From contig NZ_CP068046.1 of assembly GCF_016698665.1 (NCBI RefSeq), positions 2,914,001 through 2,978,000 on the forward strand: a stretch of 64,000 nucleotides of DNA, in the 5' to 3' direction. The notes below the pieces were generated by a model. It made no database searches. It saw only the letters and a program-made list of their open reading frames with translations, and had not been told where the DNA came from. Each line of letters starts with the position of its first letter. The stretch's first letter is position 1. The position numbers and the translations under genes were made by a program. Of the stretch, positions 30,701 to 40,684 are shown in pieces. The stretch comes from Devosia rhizoryzae (GTDB taxonomy: Bacteria; Pseudomonadota; Alphaproteobacteria; Rhizobiales; Devosiaceae).

Positions 30701-31184
30701 CCATATTGACCTGGCGATCGTCCTCGATCACCGCAAAATCGAACGGCACACCGGCTTCGATCGGGAAGCGGTGCAGCACCGCTTCGCAAAAGGCGTGGAT
30801 GGTGAGGATGCGAAGGCCGCCCGGCGTCTCCAGCGCCCGGGCAAACAGGGTCCGAGCATCCTCCAGCATTTTCTCGTCGGGCCATGACCCCACCAAGCCG
30901 TTGATCTCGTTTGCCAAATCGCGCTCACCGGCAACTGCCCAACCCGCCAGACGATCGCCCACGCGGCGGCGCATTTCTGCTGCCGCCGCCTTGGTGTAGG
31001 TGAGGCAGAGGATCGATTGCGGCCGCACGCCGGCGAGCAGGAGCCGCAGCACGCGGTGGGTCAGCACATAGGTCTTGCCGGAGCCGGCATTGGCCTCCAC
31101 CCAGATCGAATAAGCAGGGTCGCTGGCGCGGGCCTGGTTCCTGCTGGTGTCGGAAGGGACGACAAGCCTGCCGCGCTCGCTCAT
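27783..31184 (-). CDS. addA: Double-strand break repair helicase-nuclease AddA
   Basis: 1133-residue UvrD-like helicase with a C-terminal nuclease, the alphaproteobacterial replacement for RecBCD. Seen: Walker A EANAGSGKTYVLTHRVL, motif Ia CLTYTKAAAAEMRRRV, motif II VDESQDTNARQ, motif III FAVGDQKQSIYSFQGAQ, motifs V-VI MTVHGAKGLEAPIV and YVAMTRAEDELYL. The PD-(D/E)xK nuclease lies near residues 1040-1090 with GRIDRLVVDE and VVDYKSDAK. The start was set at MSERGRLVVP, whose ATG overlaps the addB stop (ATGA); a GTG-type start ten codons upstream lies inside addB. Confidence 0.96.
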   Translation of the reverse strand: MSERGRLVVPSDTSRNQARASDPAYSIWVEANAGSGKTYVLTHRVLRLLLAGVRPQSILCLTYTKAAAAEMRRRVGDRLAGWAVAGERDLANEINGLVGSWPDEKMLEDARTLFARALETPGGLRILTIHAFCEAVLHRFPIEAGVPFDFAVIEDDRQVNMVLAAKEKVLAEGLKGGEHAGAVETLFGLLSDDAIAKAINSALSEGARLDAVLESVEMSKNRLRKHVGFDGSSIEGLTHEAIASTLLTSDLLKRVQAACKGKYDDLDCENLTADALRKAFFTDKGTPRARLMSKAEITANPDLHDLLLAEQERLVRLDERVTSALLVQRSEALLDVLQAIRKRYEDDKRRHSLLDFDDLIEKLGDLFADRALGPWVQYKLDAGIDHILVDESQDTNARQWRVVRALADEFFTGAGAVSRPRSLFAVGDQKQSIYSFQGAQPVLFGETGREMARRAREAEKQFEAVKLHTSFRTLQGILDAVDRVTERPDIQQALLSVDKVIHQAARTQAGGTVTLWPPVQDVKYERTTTEWPQAPVEAEQSAQRQVATRIAAEIKSWIDNGRMLGDRDRPAVADDVLILVQKRGALFGEIIRALRNADLPTPGADRLTVTGHIAVLDLLALIDVLLNPAEDLQLAALLRSPLFDVSEDDLFALAHGRERQSLWEALFASSIPSAQVAAEALGRWRGALSRERPFEFLTHVLYTEGGLKRFHARLGTEVDEVLSELLELALAHEQSEQPSLQGFAAEMRRRTVTIKRELAESGGGVRVMTVHGAKGLEAPIVILADATTKPSVQMTGKPVYLLNEAPGPMLIHASAKDQHTVETVTIKDEADATLLEEYWRRLYVAMTRAEDELYLTGTLSASKTVDKQLDGSWYQAVEQALEADLHPVTDDGMLVARVFPRLEPARLSGRRSAPSSSHQPLILAPVPPPAVLPIVSPSRVGVEAAPFRLLQSVAEEVRDAEAARKEGLALHALLQHLGRVERPQWRQVAPRALETLLPEFPELHQRVTAKAIAILDRLDFQYIFGADSRAEVPFLFDLLRSGEPVRVSGRIDRLVVDETKVLVVDYKSDAKAPRSVADVPRNYITQIGLYALIAGQLFPGRKVEAAILWTELESLMNLPARLMEAARADFTLK

Positions 31185-34100
31185 GGCTCTTCCTCGCCGT
31201 CCACAAGTGTCCACTCGGCAACACGTGCGAGATGATCGTAAGCGCCCGAAAACCTCTGCGTCTTGAGCGGCATTAGACGCGCCGGCATCGGCGTGTCGCG
31301 CATCAGGAAGAGGTCGATGTGCCCCTGCATGCGCCGTCCGACTTCGTCGGCAAGCGCCATGACATCCATGTCCTCGGGCAGCGCGAAACTGCTCGGCTTG
31401 AAGGCCTCGGGCCCCAGGCCGATCTTGATATAGGTCAGGGCCGACGTGGGCGCGGCCTTTAGCCCCTCCATTGCCCCCGCTCCGGCCATCAAGGCTTCAA
31501 GCGGCAATTGGGGAGCCTCGAAGCCACGCATGCTGGCCGGCGCAGGCGGCGAGCCGGTCTTGAAATCGAGGATTTCAAGCGATCCATCGGCCAGAACATC
31601 GACGCGGTCCGCCGTGCCGGTAATACGGAAGGGCTCCGCTAGTTTCAGGCCCCAACGGCCGGAAATCTCGGCATGGCGCTTGAGGACATTGGCGGCTCTC
31701 GCGCGCTCGAAATCGAGGAACTGGTGGGCGGCCGCGGCGAAGCGCCGGAGCCAGATATCGCGCCGTTCGCCGATCGTATCGAGCCCACCGAACTCTTCGG
31801 CAGCAATCAGCATGAGCCGCTCGAAGGCGTCCTCGGCGACCGGGTCGTGACCCTCTTGGACGAACCGCCCAAAAATGGCGTGGACGATGGTGCCCCGCTC
31901 CCGCGCGTCGGGATCGTCGCCCAGGACATCGAGCGGACGCAGGCGCAGAACGTGTTTGGCATAAAGGTCATAGGGCGAGCGCATCAGCGTCTCGACCTCG
32001 GTCACCGACAGTTTTCGCGGGCGTATCGCTGCCGGCGGATTTGGGGTCGGCGGATGAATTTTTGCGGTGGCTTCCACCGTATCAACGCGGCGTGCCGTTT
32101 CGATCCAAACGGCGCCACGCGCCTCCATCGCCCTGGTCGCGTCCGCGCCGACGAAGGCATCAAGCCGCTGCACCAGGCGCGATGGCAGGGCCGGGCTCGA
32201 TCCGACCCGGTCGGCATAGGTGACGATGACCTTCCCATTGCCCAGCGCCTGCGCAAAATCGTGGGCGGCGAGGCCCTGCATCCGCTCCGGCGGCTCGAGC
32301 CCAGCGGCAATGCGCATGCCGCGGCTGAGCCACGGACCGGGATCGGCAGCGCCCGGCCATTTGTCTTCGTTAAGGCCACCCAGGATCATGAGGTCAGGGC
32401 TCATCAGCCGCGCCTCGATCTGGCCCCAGATGTAGATGTCGCGGCGCCGTTCCTCGCGGTTGCGGACCTCGAAGCCGGTCATCAGCGCGGAGAGTACGCC
32501 GTCGAGCCCAAACGGTGCGAAGCGATGTCCCTCACCCGCCAGCCCCGCCATCTGCCCGGCCCAATCCGCCATTTCGCGGCGGCCATGAAGCGTCGCGCCC
32601 AGGCTCAGCGCTTCAAAGCTCGACCACAAGGCATTGGCGAGGAGACCGGCATCAATCTGGTCGCTGCCGAGGACGGACTCAAGCGACAGGATGGCCGCAT
32701 GCAGATCGTCGAGCAAGCCGGATATCGCCACGCCTTCTGCTGCAGTGAGGCGCCTCGCCGGGTGCTTGATCTCATCGCGCAGATGCGCCGCCAGCATTTG
32801 CCGTAACCCGGCGATGCCTGGCGCAGGGCGTTGTCCGCGCAGCAATCCGAGATCGACCAGATTGGCGAGACGAACCACTTCTCCTCGCTCGCGGCCCAGC
32901 AAAGCCGCCTCGTTGCGCAACAGCGCAAGAAGATCGACGGCGTTGCAGCTGCCGGCAACCAGGTTGAGGATTTGCCGCGCCAGCGCCCCGGCGGGCGACT
33001 GAAACAGCGGCGCGCCGGCGGCGTCGTCGGCATGAATGCCGAAGCGCTTGAGCTCGGCGGCGATGCGGCGGGCTAGGTTTCGATCGGGCGTGACGATGCC
33101 CACCGACTGCCCCCTTTCAAGCGCCGCTCGCGCCGCCACAGCGACGGAGCGCCCTTCTTCGTCTTCGTTGCGTGCCCGGATGATCGTGACACCGGCAAAG
33201 GCCGTCTCTATCCCCGATGGCGCCGGCCGCTGCCCGGCCCAGCGGGCGGTCTCCCTGGTGAGGGCCAGGGCGTGATTGACGATGCTGGTGCGACTATCCG
33301 TTTCTTTGCAGAGCTCGGTCACCTGTCCGACACCGGCGCCAAACTGCCGTAGCAGATGCGCGAGGCCATATTGCGGATGGCCATGCGGATTGCTCTCGGG
33401 ATCGAGCAGCGCTTCATGCGTGGCCGGGGTCATGGCCATGTCGAGGCCAGGAAGCACGACGGCGCCGCGGGGAAGCTTGGCGATCGCCGCTAAAAGCCTT
33501 GCAGTCGCGGGGATTGAGCCGGTGGAACCGGCCGCGATCACCGGGCGGTCGCGATAAAGGTACTGTGCCGCGGCCGCTTGCCGGTCGAGCCGGATACGGC
33601 GCAGGGTTGCTGTATCCGCGCGGTCGTCCTGCGTGAGCAGCGCTGGCCACGCCGCAAGCGCGATGTCTAAGAACTCGAGCGTCTGCTGCCAGTATTCGCC
33701 GAGATCCTGCGCCATGTCTTCGCCCAGCGCGCGGATATCGGCAGGCGTTTTCTCCTCGATGGTCAGGTCATCGATGAGCTGGCCCAGCGACTCGGCCATC
33801 GAGAATATTTCGGCGGCGGTGGGCGGCGTCGAAAAAGCCAGCCGCCCGCGCTCGCTTTGCGCCCATTGCGCGACGAGCTTAGAGAGCACCAACCGGCGCT
33901 GCAGGCCGGTCGCGGTCTTGGGCAATGCCGGTGCATCAAAGGGCGGCAAAAAGGGCTCTTCGTCGGCCTCGTCGCCGCCAAAGGTGCGGATATCAGGGAG
34001 GAGCCCTGTAAAATCGGGATGCCTGGCGAAGGCTTCGGCAAGGCCCTGACGGGCGCGCTGCGTCGGCACGATGATGCTGACATCGCTCAGCCAGAACGGC

Positions 34101-34198
34101 CCCGACCGTTCCCAGCCGCCAAGGAGCCGGCCATCCATGATGGCGTCGGTCAGGCAAAGGAGGAAGGGCGTACTGGGCGCGATGGAAAAAAGGCTCAT
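31181..34198 (-). CDS. addB: Double-strand break repair protein AddB
   Basis: 1005-residue partner of AddA. The N-terminal inactivated helicase-like region recognises Chi in related enzymes (SDVSIIVPTQRARQGLAEAF; GLNEDKWPGAADPGPWLSR in the middle). The C-terminal PD-(D/E)xK nuclease begins with LSVTEVETLMRSPYDLYAKH and has LEILDFKTGSPPA with the catalytic D-x-K. No four-Cys iron-sulfur pattern like that of Bacillus AddB is evident, as expected for the alphaproteobacterial type. It is coupled by ATGA overlaps to murU upstream and addA downstream. Confidence 0.94.
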   Translation of the reverse strand: MSLFSIAPSTPFLLCLTDAIMDGRLLGGWERSGPFWLSDVSIIVPTQRARQGLAEAFARHPDFTGLLPDIRTFGGDEADEEPFLPPFDAPALPKTATGLQRRLVLSKLVAQWAQSERGRLAFSTPPTAAEIFSMAESLGQLIDDLTIEEKTPADIRALGEDMAQDLGEYWQQTLEFLDIALAAWPALLTQDDRADTATLRRIRLDRQAAAAQYLYRDRPVIAAGSTGSIPATARLLAAIAKLPRGAVVLPGLDMAMTPATHEALLDPESNPHGHPQYGLAHLLRQFGAGVGQVTELCKETDSRTSIVNHALALTRETARWAGQRPAPSGIETAFAGVTIIRARNEDEEGRSVAVAARAALERGQSVGIVTPDRNLARRIAAELKRFGIHADDAAGAPLFQSPAGALARQILNLVAGSCNAVDLLALLRNEAALLGRERGEVVRLANLVDLGLLRGQRPAPGIAGLRQMLAAHLRDEIKHPARRLTAAEGVAISGLLDDLHAAILSLESVLGSDQIDAGLLANALWSSFEALSLGATLHGRREMADWAGQMAGLAGEGHRFAPFGLDGVLSALMTGFEVRNREERRRDIYIWGQIEARLMSPDLMILGGLNEDKWPGAADPGPWLSRGMRIAAGLEPPERMQGLAAHDFAQALGNGKVIVTYADRVGSSPALPSRLVQRLDAFVGADATRAMEARGAVWIETARRVDTVEATAKIHPPTPNPPAAIRPRKLSVTEVETLMRSPYDLYAKHVLRLRPLDVLGDDPDARERGTIVHAIFGRFVQEGHDPVAEDAFERLMLIAAEEFGGLDTIGERRDIWLRRFAAAAHQFLDFERARAANVLKRHAEISGRWGLKLAEPFRITGTADRVDVLADGSLEILDFKTGSPPAPASMRGFEAPQLPLEALMAGAGAMEGLKAAPTSALTYIKIGLGPEAFKPSSFALPEDMDVMALADEVGRRMQGHIDLFLMRDTPMPARLMPLKTQRFSGAYDHLARVAEWTLVDGEEEP

Positions 34199-34881
34199 GC
34201 CAGCGCTGCCTCGGCTGCCGCCAGACCCGCCGCATCACCGACATGAAACCAGTCGGCATCGAGCACCACGCCCTTGAGGCGCTCTTCTTCCAGCGCTCGA
34301 TCGAACAACAGGCTCAGCGAAAACGGCCCGTCAGGCGTGCCGGCGAACAGATTTTTGCCCAGGAGCGCAACGCCGGCATAAATGATCGGCGCGCCATAGT
34401 CGCGTGTGATGGTGCCGTGGGGATCAAGGCAAAAGTCGTGGCTGCGACCGAAGCCGGAGGCACGTCGCGGCTGGGCGCAGAGAAGAACGATGTCGTCATC
34501 CTCGTAGCGTCCGATCATGCGCTCCAGCGGGCGGTCGGCTCCCGGCGTCCAGAACGCATCGGTGTTCATGACGAAGAATGGATCGGAGTGAAGCAGCGGC
34601 AGTGCTGCCTTGACGCCGCCGCCTGTGCCCAGCAGCAAATCCTCGCGGTTGGTCTTCAGCAGGCCACCGAAATGCGCCAGCACCTGATCGGCGCGGTAGT
34701 GGGCGTTGGCGGCGAAGCGGTTGGCACCCTCGGCCCGCGCATTGGCCATGACGCGCTCGATCAGCGGTACGCCCGCGACCGGCACCAGCGGCTTGGGCAG
34801 CGCCTCGGTGATCGGCCGCAGCCGCATGCCGAGCCCGGCGGCAAGCAACATCACATCAGGGAATCGGCTGGGGCGGTCCAT
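34195..34881 (-). CDS. murU: MurU-like sugar-phosphate nucleotidyltransferase
   Basis: 228-residue NTP-transferase. The substrate-binding signature LAAGLGMRLRPITEALPKPL occupies residues 13-32, followed by LLGTGGGVKAALPLL and NTDAFW with the metal-binding Asp. In Rhizobiales the gene in this place is MurU, the N-acetylmuramate-1-phosphate uridylyltransferase of the cell-wall recycling route; that assignment here rests on family similarity plus position before addB. The usual upstream partners amgK and tsaE are absent: the next gene is a chemoreceptor. It overlaps addB by ATGA. Confidence 0.82.
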   Translation of the reverse strand: MDRPSRFPDVMLLAAGLGMRLRPITEALPKPLVPVAGVPLIERVMANARAEGANRFAANAHYRADQVLAHFGGLLKTNREDLLLGTGGGVKAALPLLHSDPFFVMNTDAFWTPGADRPLERMIGRYEDDDIVLLCAQPRRASGFGRSHDFCLDPHGTITRDYGAPIIYAGVALLGKNLFAGTPDGPFSLSLLFDRALEEERLKGVVLDADWFHVGDAAGLAAAEAALA

Positions 34882-34929
34882 GCCGGGATAGAACCCGGGC
34901 CGGTGCCCCCTGTCCAGTACGGCTTACGC

Positions 34930-37437
34930 TCAGAACTCGGCCCAGTCTTCCTCGATCTTGACTGCCGTGTTGCCGCGCTTGAGGTAGGTGTTGGCAACGG
35001 TTTTTAGCTTTTCCTGCATGCCGCGGATGCCGCTTTGCGGCATGACGGCCGGCTTGGGCGCGGCGGCCGGAGCGGCAGAGGCCTCGACGGTGAAGATATC
35101 GACGATATCGTCGAGCCGCACCGCCTGCGCTTCGGTCTGTTCGATGGCAGCATTGGTCTGTTCGACCAGCGCCGCGTTGTGCTGGGTCATTTCGTCCATC
35201 TGCCGCACGGAGATGGTGACTTCCTCGATGGCCGAGGCCTGTTCGCGGCTCTCGCGGGCTATGGATTCAAGCGCCGCGGTATTGTCGCGGATGCCGTCGA
35301 GCATGCTGGCGAGCTTTCCGGCGGCTTCCGTCACCAGCTTGCTGCCGCCCGAGACTTCGTTGGCGCTCTGTTCGATGAGCGCCTTGACGTCGGACGACGC
35401 GCTGGCGGCTGACTGCGCGAGGCGGCGCACTTCGACGGCCACCACGGCGAAACCCTTGCCGGCGTCGCCGGCGCGCGCGGCTTCGACCGATGCGTTAAGC
35501 GCCAAAAGATTGGTCTGGAAGGCGATGTCGTCAATGAGGCCAATGATGTTGGAGATCTTGCCCGACGACTGGGTGATCCGGTCCATGGCTTCGGTGGCAT
35601 GCGCCATGACCGTGCCGCTGGCCTCGGCCTCACGCGACACGTCCTGCGCCTTGCGGCTTGCACTCTGGGCCTTGCTGGCATTGCCCAGAACCGTTGCGGC
35701 GAGCTGCTCCATGGTGGCCGAGGTTTCTTCGATCGTCGCGGCCTGCTTGGTGGTGCGCTCGGAAAGATCGTTAGCGCCGGAGAGGATTTCGCCGGTGGCG
35801 CGCTTGAGGGCACCCGAGGTCTGGCGCAGGTCGCCAACGATTTCGCCAAGCTTTTCGGCGACCTTGTTGGTGTCGGCCTTGAGGTTTGCAAAGGCGCCCT
35901 GATACTCGCCCTCGACGCGGCGGGTCAGGTCGGCGTCGGCAAGCGCCGAAAGCACGCTGCCAGTTTCGTCGAGGCCGCGATCAACGGTTTCGACCAGACG
36001 GTTGACCGAGCCAGCAAGTGCGTTGAGCTCGGCATCGGGAAATAGCGCATCGACGCGGCGGCTGAAGTCGCCGGCAACTGCGGCGTCGACCACGTCGCCG
36101 AAGGCGCGCTGCAGCGACACCATCATGCGGGCGCGTTCTTCCTGGTTCGCCAGCGCCTGCGCGGCCTCCGCCTCGGTCAGCTGGCTGATCTTGCGGCCGT
36201 TCTCGCGGAACACTTCCACGGCGCGCGCCATGGCGCCCAGCTCGTCGGCGCGGTGATTGCCGGGCACATCGACGTCAAAGTTGCCCTCGGCCACGGTCTC
36301 CATCGTGCCGGTCAGGCGGGTGATCGGCCTTGTGATGGAGCGCGAGAAGAGGAGGCTGAGGAGCGCGACGACGGCGAGGAGCGCTGCGCCGATAACAAGC
36401 ATGGTGTTGCGCATGTCCGCAACCGGGGCCAGCACCTCGTCGGTGGCTTCGACGGCCACCGCAGCCCAATTGCCGGCGCGGGTCGTGATCGGGGCCGCGG
36501 CAACCAGCATGTCGGTTGACCGGTAAGCCGTGGTTTCGCCGTCGGTCGCCGTGCCCGCTAGGGCGGCCTCGACAATTGGGTCGACGAAAGAGGTTTCGAG
36601 CGCGTCGTTGTTTTCGGTGAAGGTGGAGTTGGAGCGCAGCAGGCCATCGGTGCCGACGATCACCACTTCGCCGCTATCGCCCAGGCCCGTCCGGCTGCCG
36701 ATCACGGCATCGAGGCGCTCGGAGGGCAGCTGGAAGGCGAGGACGCCGACTGTGCGGCCCTGGCCGTTGATCACCGGCTTAGCAAAAAAGCTCGCCGGCA
36801 TGTCGCCCGCCACGGGATAGCGCGCAAAATCGGCCACGGCGATCTGGTCGGGATCGGTGATGGCCATGGCTTCGCGGAACACACGGCCGAGGCTCGTGTC
36901 GGCCATAGGGCCGCCCTCGGCAAAGCTCGTGCCGTAATCCTCGCCCTTGTTGACCGAGTAGATCAAGAACCCCTTGGGGTCGAAAAGGTAGAGATCGGCA
37001 TAGCCGCGCGTGCCGATCTGGCTGCGGAAGGTCGGGTGATAGCGAGTGTGGGGAACGTCATAGGGCCCGACCGTGCCGAGCGTCGTCAGTTCGGCGAGGT
37101 TCTCCTTGTTGGGATTGTCCTCGACATACATCTTGCGCACTTCGGCGGTCGGGTCGGTCTTGAACTGCAGCCAGGCGCCGGCGAAGTCGCGCAGCGCCAG
37201 GATGACAGCCTCGGAGCGCGAGGAGGCAATAAGGTCGTTTTCAACGGCATCGAGATAGGTATCGACGGCCGCCGCGCGTTCGTTGGCAATGGTCGCAAGG
37301 GTATTTTCGGCAGAGCTGCGCAGCGCCTGGCTGCCGATCATATAGCTCGAAAGACCGACACCGAGACTGACCAGCAGCGCCGAGCCCAACAAGGCAAGTG
37401 GAAGCTTGCGTGCGATTGGCAGCGAAAGACGGCGCAT
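34930..37437 (-). CDS. Methyl-accepting chemotaxis protein with dCache sensor
   Basis: 835-residue transmembrane chemoreceptor. TM1 is about 11-35, a periplasmic double-Cache domain about 36-340 ([54 protein letters not shown]), TM2 about 344-366, then HAMP ([19 protein letters not shown]), a second HAMP-like segment around 430-510, and the kinase-control hairpin with the tip [20 protein letters not shown]. It ends DWAEF, a pattern like the C-terminal CheR/CheB-docking pentapeptide (xWxxF). The sequence shows no clue to the ligand beyond the dCache fold. It stands alone, inserted between accD and murU. Confidence 0.93.
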   Translation of the reverse strand: MRRLSLPIARKLPLALLGSALLVSLGVGLSSYMIGSQALRSSAENTLATIANERAAAVDTYLDAVENDLIASSRSEAVILALRDFAGAWLQFKTDPTAEVRKMYVEDNPNKENLAELTTLGTVGPYDVPHTRYHPTFRSQIGTRGYADLYLFDPKGFLIYSVNKGEDYGTSFAEGGPMADTSLGRVFREAMAITDPDQIAVADFARYPVAGDMPASFFAKPVINGQGRTVGVLAFQLPSERLDAVIGSRTGLGDSGEVVIVGTDGLLRSNSTFTENNDALETSFVDPIVEAALAGTATDGETTAYRSTDMLVAAAPITTRAGNWAAVAVEATDEVLAPVADMRNTMLVIGAALLAVVALLSLLFSRSITRPITRLTGTMETVAEGNFDVDVPGNHRADELGAMARAVEVFRENGRKISQLTEAEAAQALANQEERARMMVSLQRAFGDVVDAAVAGDFSRRVDALFPDAELNALAGSVNRLVETVDRGLDETGSVLSALADADLTRRVEGEYQGAFANLKADTNKVAEKLGEIVGDLRQTSGALKRATGEILSGANDLSERTTKQAATIEETSATMEQLAATVLGNASKAQSASRKAQDVSREAEASGTVMAHATEAMDRITQSSGKISNIIGLIDDIAFQTNLLALNASVEAARAGDAGKGFAVVAVEVRRLAQSAASASSDVKALIEQSANEVSGGSKLVTEAAGKLASMLDGIRDNTAALESIARESREQASAIEEVTISVRQMDEMTQHNAALVEQTNAAIEQTEAQAVRLDDIVDIFTVEASAAPAAAPKPAVMPQSGIRGMQEKLKTVANTYLKRGNTAVKIEEDWAEF

Positions 37438-37535
37438 GAAGATCCCCCGGGACAGATCATTGGCAGCCGCTGCGTTGGTTCGCGCGGCCGATTAGTCCCG
37501 GAGAATAGAGCGAACGTCCTTAATCCTGCGTAAAG

Positions 37536-38516
37536 CTACTCGGCATGCGCGGCGGCAGCAGGCGGATCGATGTCATCGTCGCCTTCGGCCGCAACCGCGG
37601 CTTCGCGCAGGCTTGCCTGTGCGGCAATGGCTTTCTGCGCTGCGCCGGTAAAGGTGTCGTTGGCGGGGGCGTTGGTCAAAATACCTGCCAGCGAGCCAAT
37701 GGTGGAGCGGAGGTTGTGGCGGTGTACTACCATGTCCACCATGCCGTGCTGGTAGAGATATTCGGAACGCTGGAAGCCTTTGGGGAGCTTTTCGCGGATG
37801 GTTTGCTCGATTACGCGCTGGCCGGCAAAGCCGATGAGGGCTCCAGGCTCTGCCAGATGAACGTCGCCGATCATGGCGTAGGAGGCGGTGACGCCGCCGG
37901 TGGTGGGGTTGGTGAGGACGACGAAGAAGGGAAGGCCGGCTTCGCGGAGGCGCAGCACTGCGACCGTGGTGCGCGGCATCTGCATCAGCGAAAGGACGCC
38001 TTCCTGCATGCGGGCGCCGCCGGACGAAACGAAGAGCACGAAGGGCGTCTTGTTGCGCAGCGCCGTTTCAAGGCCGGTGATGATGCCCTGCCCCGCGGCC
38101 ATGCCGAGAGAGCCACCCATGAATTCGAAGTCCTGGATGCCGACGGTGATCGGGCGATCGTGGAGCTTGCCGGTGGCAACGATGACGCTGTCTTCGTAGC
38201 CGGTCTTGGCGCGGCTTTCGCGCAGGCGATCGGTGTATCGCTTCTGGTCGCGGAATTTGAGCGGATCGACCGGCACGGAGGGCACCGGCACGAGATCGTA
38301 CTTGCCGTCATCGAGGAAGGTCGCAAGACGATCGGCCGGCTTGATCTTCATGTGGTGACCCGAATTGGGCACGACCCACTGATTGGCCTCGAGATCGCGA
38401 TAGAACACCATCTCGCCGGATTCTGGATCCTTGACCCAAAGATTTTCGGGAGTTTCCCGCTTGGGATTGAGAATGGAGCGGATTTTCGGGCGGACGAAAT
38501 TGTCGATCCAGTTCAT
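37536..38516 (-). CDS. accD: Acetyl-CoA carboxylase carboxyltransferase subunit beta
   Basis: 326-residue beta subunit of the carboxyltransferase that makes malonyl-CoA with AccA. The crotonase-fold core is complete ([65 protein letters not shown]). The N-terminal zinc ribbon is degenerate: the four Cys positions of E. coli AccD (27, 30, 46, 49) are D30, S33, V49 and S52 here, and the whole protein has no Cys. A Glu/Asp/Ala-rich tail follows residue 300. It is downstream of trpA on the same strand, the conserved trpFBA-accD order. Confidence 0.96.
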   Translation of the reverse strand: MNWIDNFVRPKIRSILNPKRETPENLWVKDPESGEMVFYRDLEANQWVVPNSGHHMKIKPADRLATFLDDGKYDLVPVPSVPVDPLKFRDQKRYTDRLRESRAKTGYEDSVIVATGKLHDRPITVGIQDFEFMGGSLGMAAGQGIITGLETALRNKTPFVLFVSSGGARMQEGVLSLMQMPRTTVAVLRLREAGLPFFVVLTNPTTGGVTASYAMIGDVHLAEPGALIGFAGQRVIEQTIREKLPKGFQRSEYLYQHGMVDMVVHRHNLRSTIGSLAGILTNAPANDTFTGAAQKAIAAQASLREAAVAAEGDDDIDPPAAAAHAE

Positions 38517-38531
38517 GGCGCGGCCTTTCCG

Positions 38532-38550
38532 GGGGAGCGTTTGGCTCCCC
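38532..38550 (-). other. Hairpin between trpA and accD
   Basis: GGGGAGC (38532-38538) and GCTCCCC (38544-38550) form a perfect 7-bp stem with a 5-nt loop, 16 bases before the accD start. No T tract follows on either strand, so it is more likely an mRNA processing or stability element than a terminator. Confidence 0.45.
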
Positions 38551-38613
38551 TAATCGTCAATTGTGGCAAATGTTATCAGGCCTCACTTCACCAGCAAGGC
38601 CCGCTTGAAGGTG

Positions 38614-39438
38614 TCAGACCCGCGCCCGGCGCAGGCCGCCGGCGAGGTCGGCCACGAGGTCGCGCACGGCAGCAACGGTCTTTTCCGTCGCCTTGCCGTC
38701 AACCAGCGAAGTGCCGACCGCATTGACCAGCACGGTGCCGACGGCAATGCCATCGGCATGACGTCCGATCTCGGCAGCATCGTCGGCAGTCTTGATGCCG
38801 AAGCCAACGATCACGGGCAGGTCGGTGTGCCCCTTGATGCGTTCGACAGCGTCTCCCACGGCACCGCGCGAAGCAATGGCGCCGCCGGTCACGCCGTTCA
38901 TGGAGACGTAGTAGACAAAGCCCGAAGTGTTTTCGAGCACGGTGGGCAAGCGGCGATCGTCGGTGGTCGGCGTGGTCAGGCGGATGAAATTGAGCCCGGC
39001 CGCCAGAGCCGGCTTGCAGAGCTCGTCGTCCTCCTCGGCCGGCAGGTCGACGATGATCATTCCATCGATGCCGGCTTCTTTGGCCATGGCGATGAAGCGG
39101 TCGACGCCGAAAATGTAGATCGGGTTATAGTAACCCATGAGCACGATGGGCGTCGTCTCGTCCTTGCGGCGAAACTCTTCCACCATGCCGAGAACGCCGG
39201 TCAGCGTCTGGCCGGCCGCAAGGGCACGCTGTCCGCCCAGCTGGATGGCGACGCCATCGGCCATCGGATCGGAAAACGGCAGGCCCAGTTCGATGATGTC
39301 GGCGCCGGCCTGGGGCAGCATATTGAGGATGGCCTGGCCGGTCGCGAGATCAGGGTCGCCAGCCATGACATAGGCGGCCAGCGCGGGACGGTTCTGGGCC
39401 TTCAGCTCGGCAAGGCGGCGGTCGATGCGCGTGGTCAT
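38614..39438 (-). CDS. trpA: Tryptophan synthase alpha chain
   Basis: 274-residue TIM barrel that cleaves indole-3-glycerol phosphate and channels indole to TrpB. Catalytic Glu and Asp are in [17 protein letters not shown]; the phosphate loop is [13 protein letters not shown] with [10 protein letters not shown]. The start was chosen at [12 protein letters not shown], whose ATG overlaps the trpB stop by one base (TAATG), the usual coupling. The longer open frame upstream only reads trpB out of frame. Confidence 0.97.
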   Translation of the reverse strand: MTTRIDRRLAELKAQNRPALAAYVMAGDPDLATGQAILNMLPQAGADIIELGLPFSDPMADGVAIQLGGQRALAAGQTLTGVLGMVEEFRRKDETTPIVLMGYYNPIYIFGVDRFIAMAKEAGIDGMIIVDLPAEEDDELCKPALAAGLNFIRLTTPTTDDRRLPTVLENTSGFVYYVSMNGVTGGAIASRGAVGDAVERIKGHTDLPVIVGFGIKTADDAAEIGRHADGIAVGTVLVNAVGTSLVDGKATEKTVAAVRDLVADLAGGLRRARV

Positions 39439-40652
39439 TACTTCAGCAGTCCCAGATATTTGCCGACGCTTTCGACGTCCTTGTCGCCGCGGCCGGAGAG
39501 GCAGAGCACGACGGACTGGTCCTTGCTCATGGTGGGCGCAAGCTTCATCACCTGCGCAAGGCCATGGGCGGATTCGAGCGCCGGGATAATGCCTTCCATG
39601 CGGGTGCAAAGCTGGAAGGCTTCGAGCGCTTCCTGGTCGGTGATCGGCACATAGGTCACGCGCTTGCTGTCATGCAGCCAGGCGTGTTCGGGACCGACGC
39701 CGGGATAGTCGAGACCGGCTGAAATCGAGTGGCCCTCGAGGATTTGCCCATCGGCATCCTGAAGCAGGTAAGTGCGATTGCCATGAAGCACGCCAGGGCG
39801 GCCGCCAGTCATGGATGCAGCATGGCCATTGTCGACCTCGATGCCATGGCCACCCGCCTCGGCGCCGTAGATGGCAACATCGGGATCGTCGAGGAAGGCG
39901 TGGAAAGTGCCGATGGCATTGGAGCCACCGCCAACGCAGGCGACGACAGCGTCCGGCAGCCGGCCCTCTTCCTCGCGGAACTGCGCCTTGAGCTCGGTGC
40001 CGATGACGGACTGAAAGTCGCGCACCATTTCCGGGTAGGGATGCGGGCCCGCTGCGGTGCCGATCAGGTAATAGGTAGTGTCGACATTGGTGACCCAGTC
40101 GCGCAGGGCCTCGTTCATGGCGTCCTTGAGCGTGCCGGCGCCGGCAGTCACGGGCCGCACTTCGGCACCCAGCATGCGCATGCGCAACACATTGGGCATC
40201 TGCCGCTCGACGTCGGTCGCGCCCATGAAGATGGTGCAGGGCAGGTCGAACTTGGCGCAGACGGTGGCGGTCGCGACGCCATGCTGACCGGCACCGGTCT
40301 CGGCGATGACGCGCGTTTTGCCCATGCGCTTGGCCAGAAGAATCTGGCCAAGGCAATTGTTGATCTTGTGCGAGCCGGTATGGTTGAGCTCTTCGCGTTT
40401 GAACCAGACCTTGGCGCCGCCAAGATGGTTGGTCAGCCGTTCGGCAAAATAGAGCGGGCTGGGCCGGCCGGTATAGTGCTTGGCGAGATGCTCGACCTCA
40501 GCCAGATATTCGGGGTCGTTCTTGGCGGCGCGATATTCGCGCTCGAGATCGAGGATCAGCGGCATCAACGTCTCGGCGACGAAGCGCCCGCCATAGATGC
40601 CGAAGCGGCCATGCTCGTCAGGACCGTTGCGCAGTGAATTGGTGCCGTCCAA
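39438..40652 (-). CDS. trpB: Tryptophan synthase beta chain
   Basis: 404-residue PLP enzyme joining indole and serine. HTGSHK places the PLP lysine at K96, and the phosphate-binding loop is [10 protein letters not shown]. The start is set at TTG 40652 ([15 protein letters not shown]) with AGGA six bases upstream; it matches the normal N-terminus. A GTG/ATG start farther upstream would translate the palindromic repeat that separates trpF from trpB. This makes trpB one of several genes here with a TTG start. Confidence 0.96.
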   Translation of the reverse strand: MDGTNSLRNGPDEHGRFGIYGGRFVAETLMPLILDLEREYRAAKNDPEYLAEVEHLAKHYTGRPSPLYFAERLTNHLGGAKVWFKREELNHTGSHKINNCLGQILLAKRMGKTRVIAETGAGQHGVATATVCAKFDLPCTIFMGATDVERQMPNVLRMRMLGAEVRPVTAGAGTLKDAMNEALRDWVTNVDTTYYLIGTAAGPHPYPEMVRDFQSVIGTELKAQFREEEGRLPDAVVACVGGGSNAIGTFHAFLDDPDVAIYGAEAGGHGIEVDNGHAASMTGGRPGVLHGNRTYLLQDADGQILEGHSISAGLDYPGVGPEHAWLHDSKRVTYVPITDQEALEAFQLCTRMEGIIPALESAHGLAQVMKLAPTMSKDQSVVLCLSGRGDKDVESVGKYLGLLK

Positions 40653-40684
40653 AAGATGTCCTAACTTGCTCGACGTTCTCCCAC

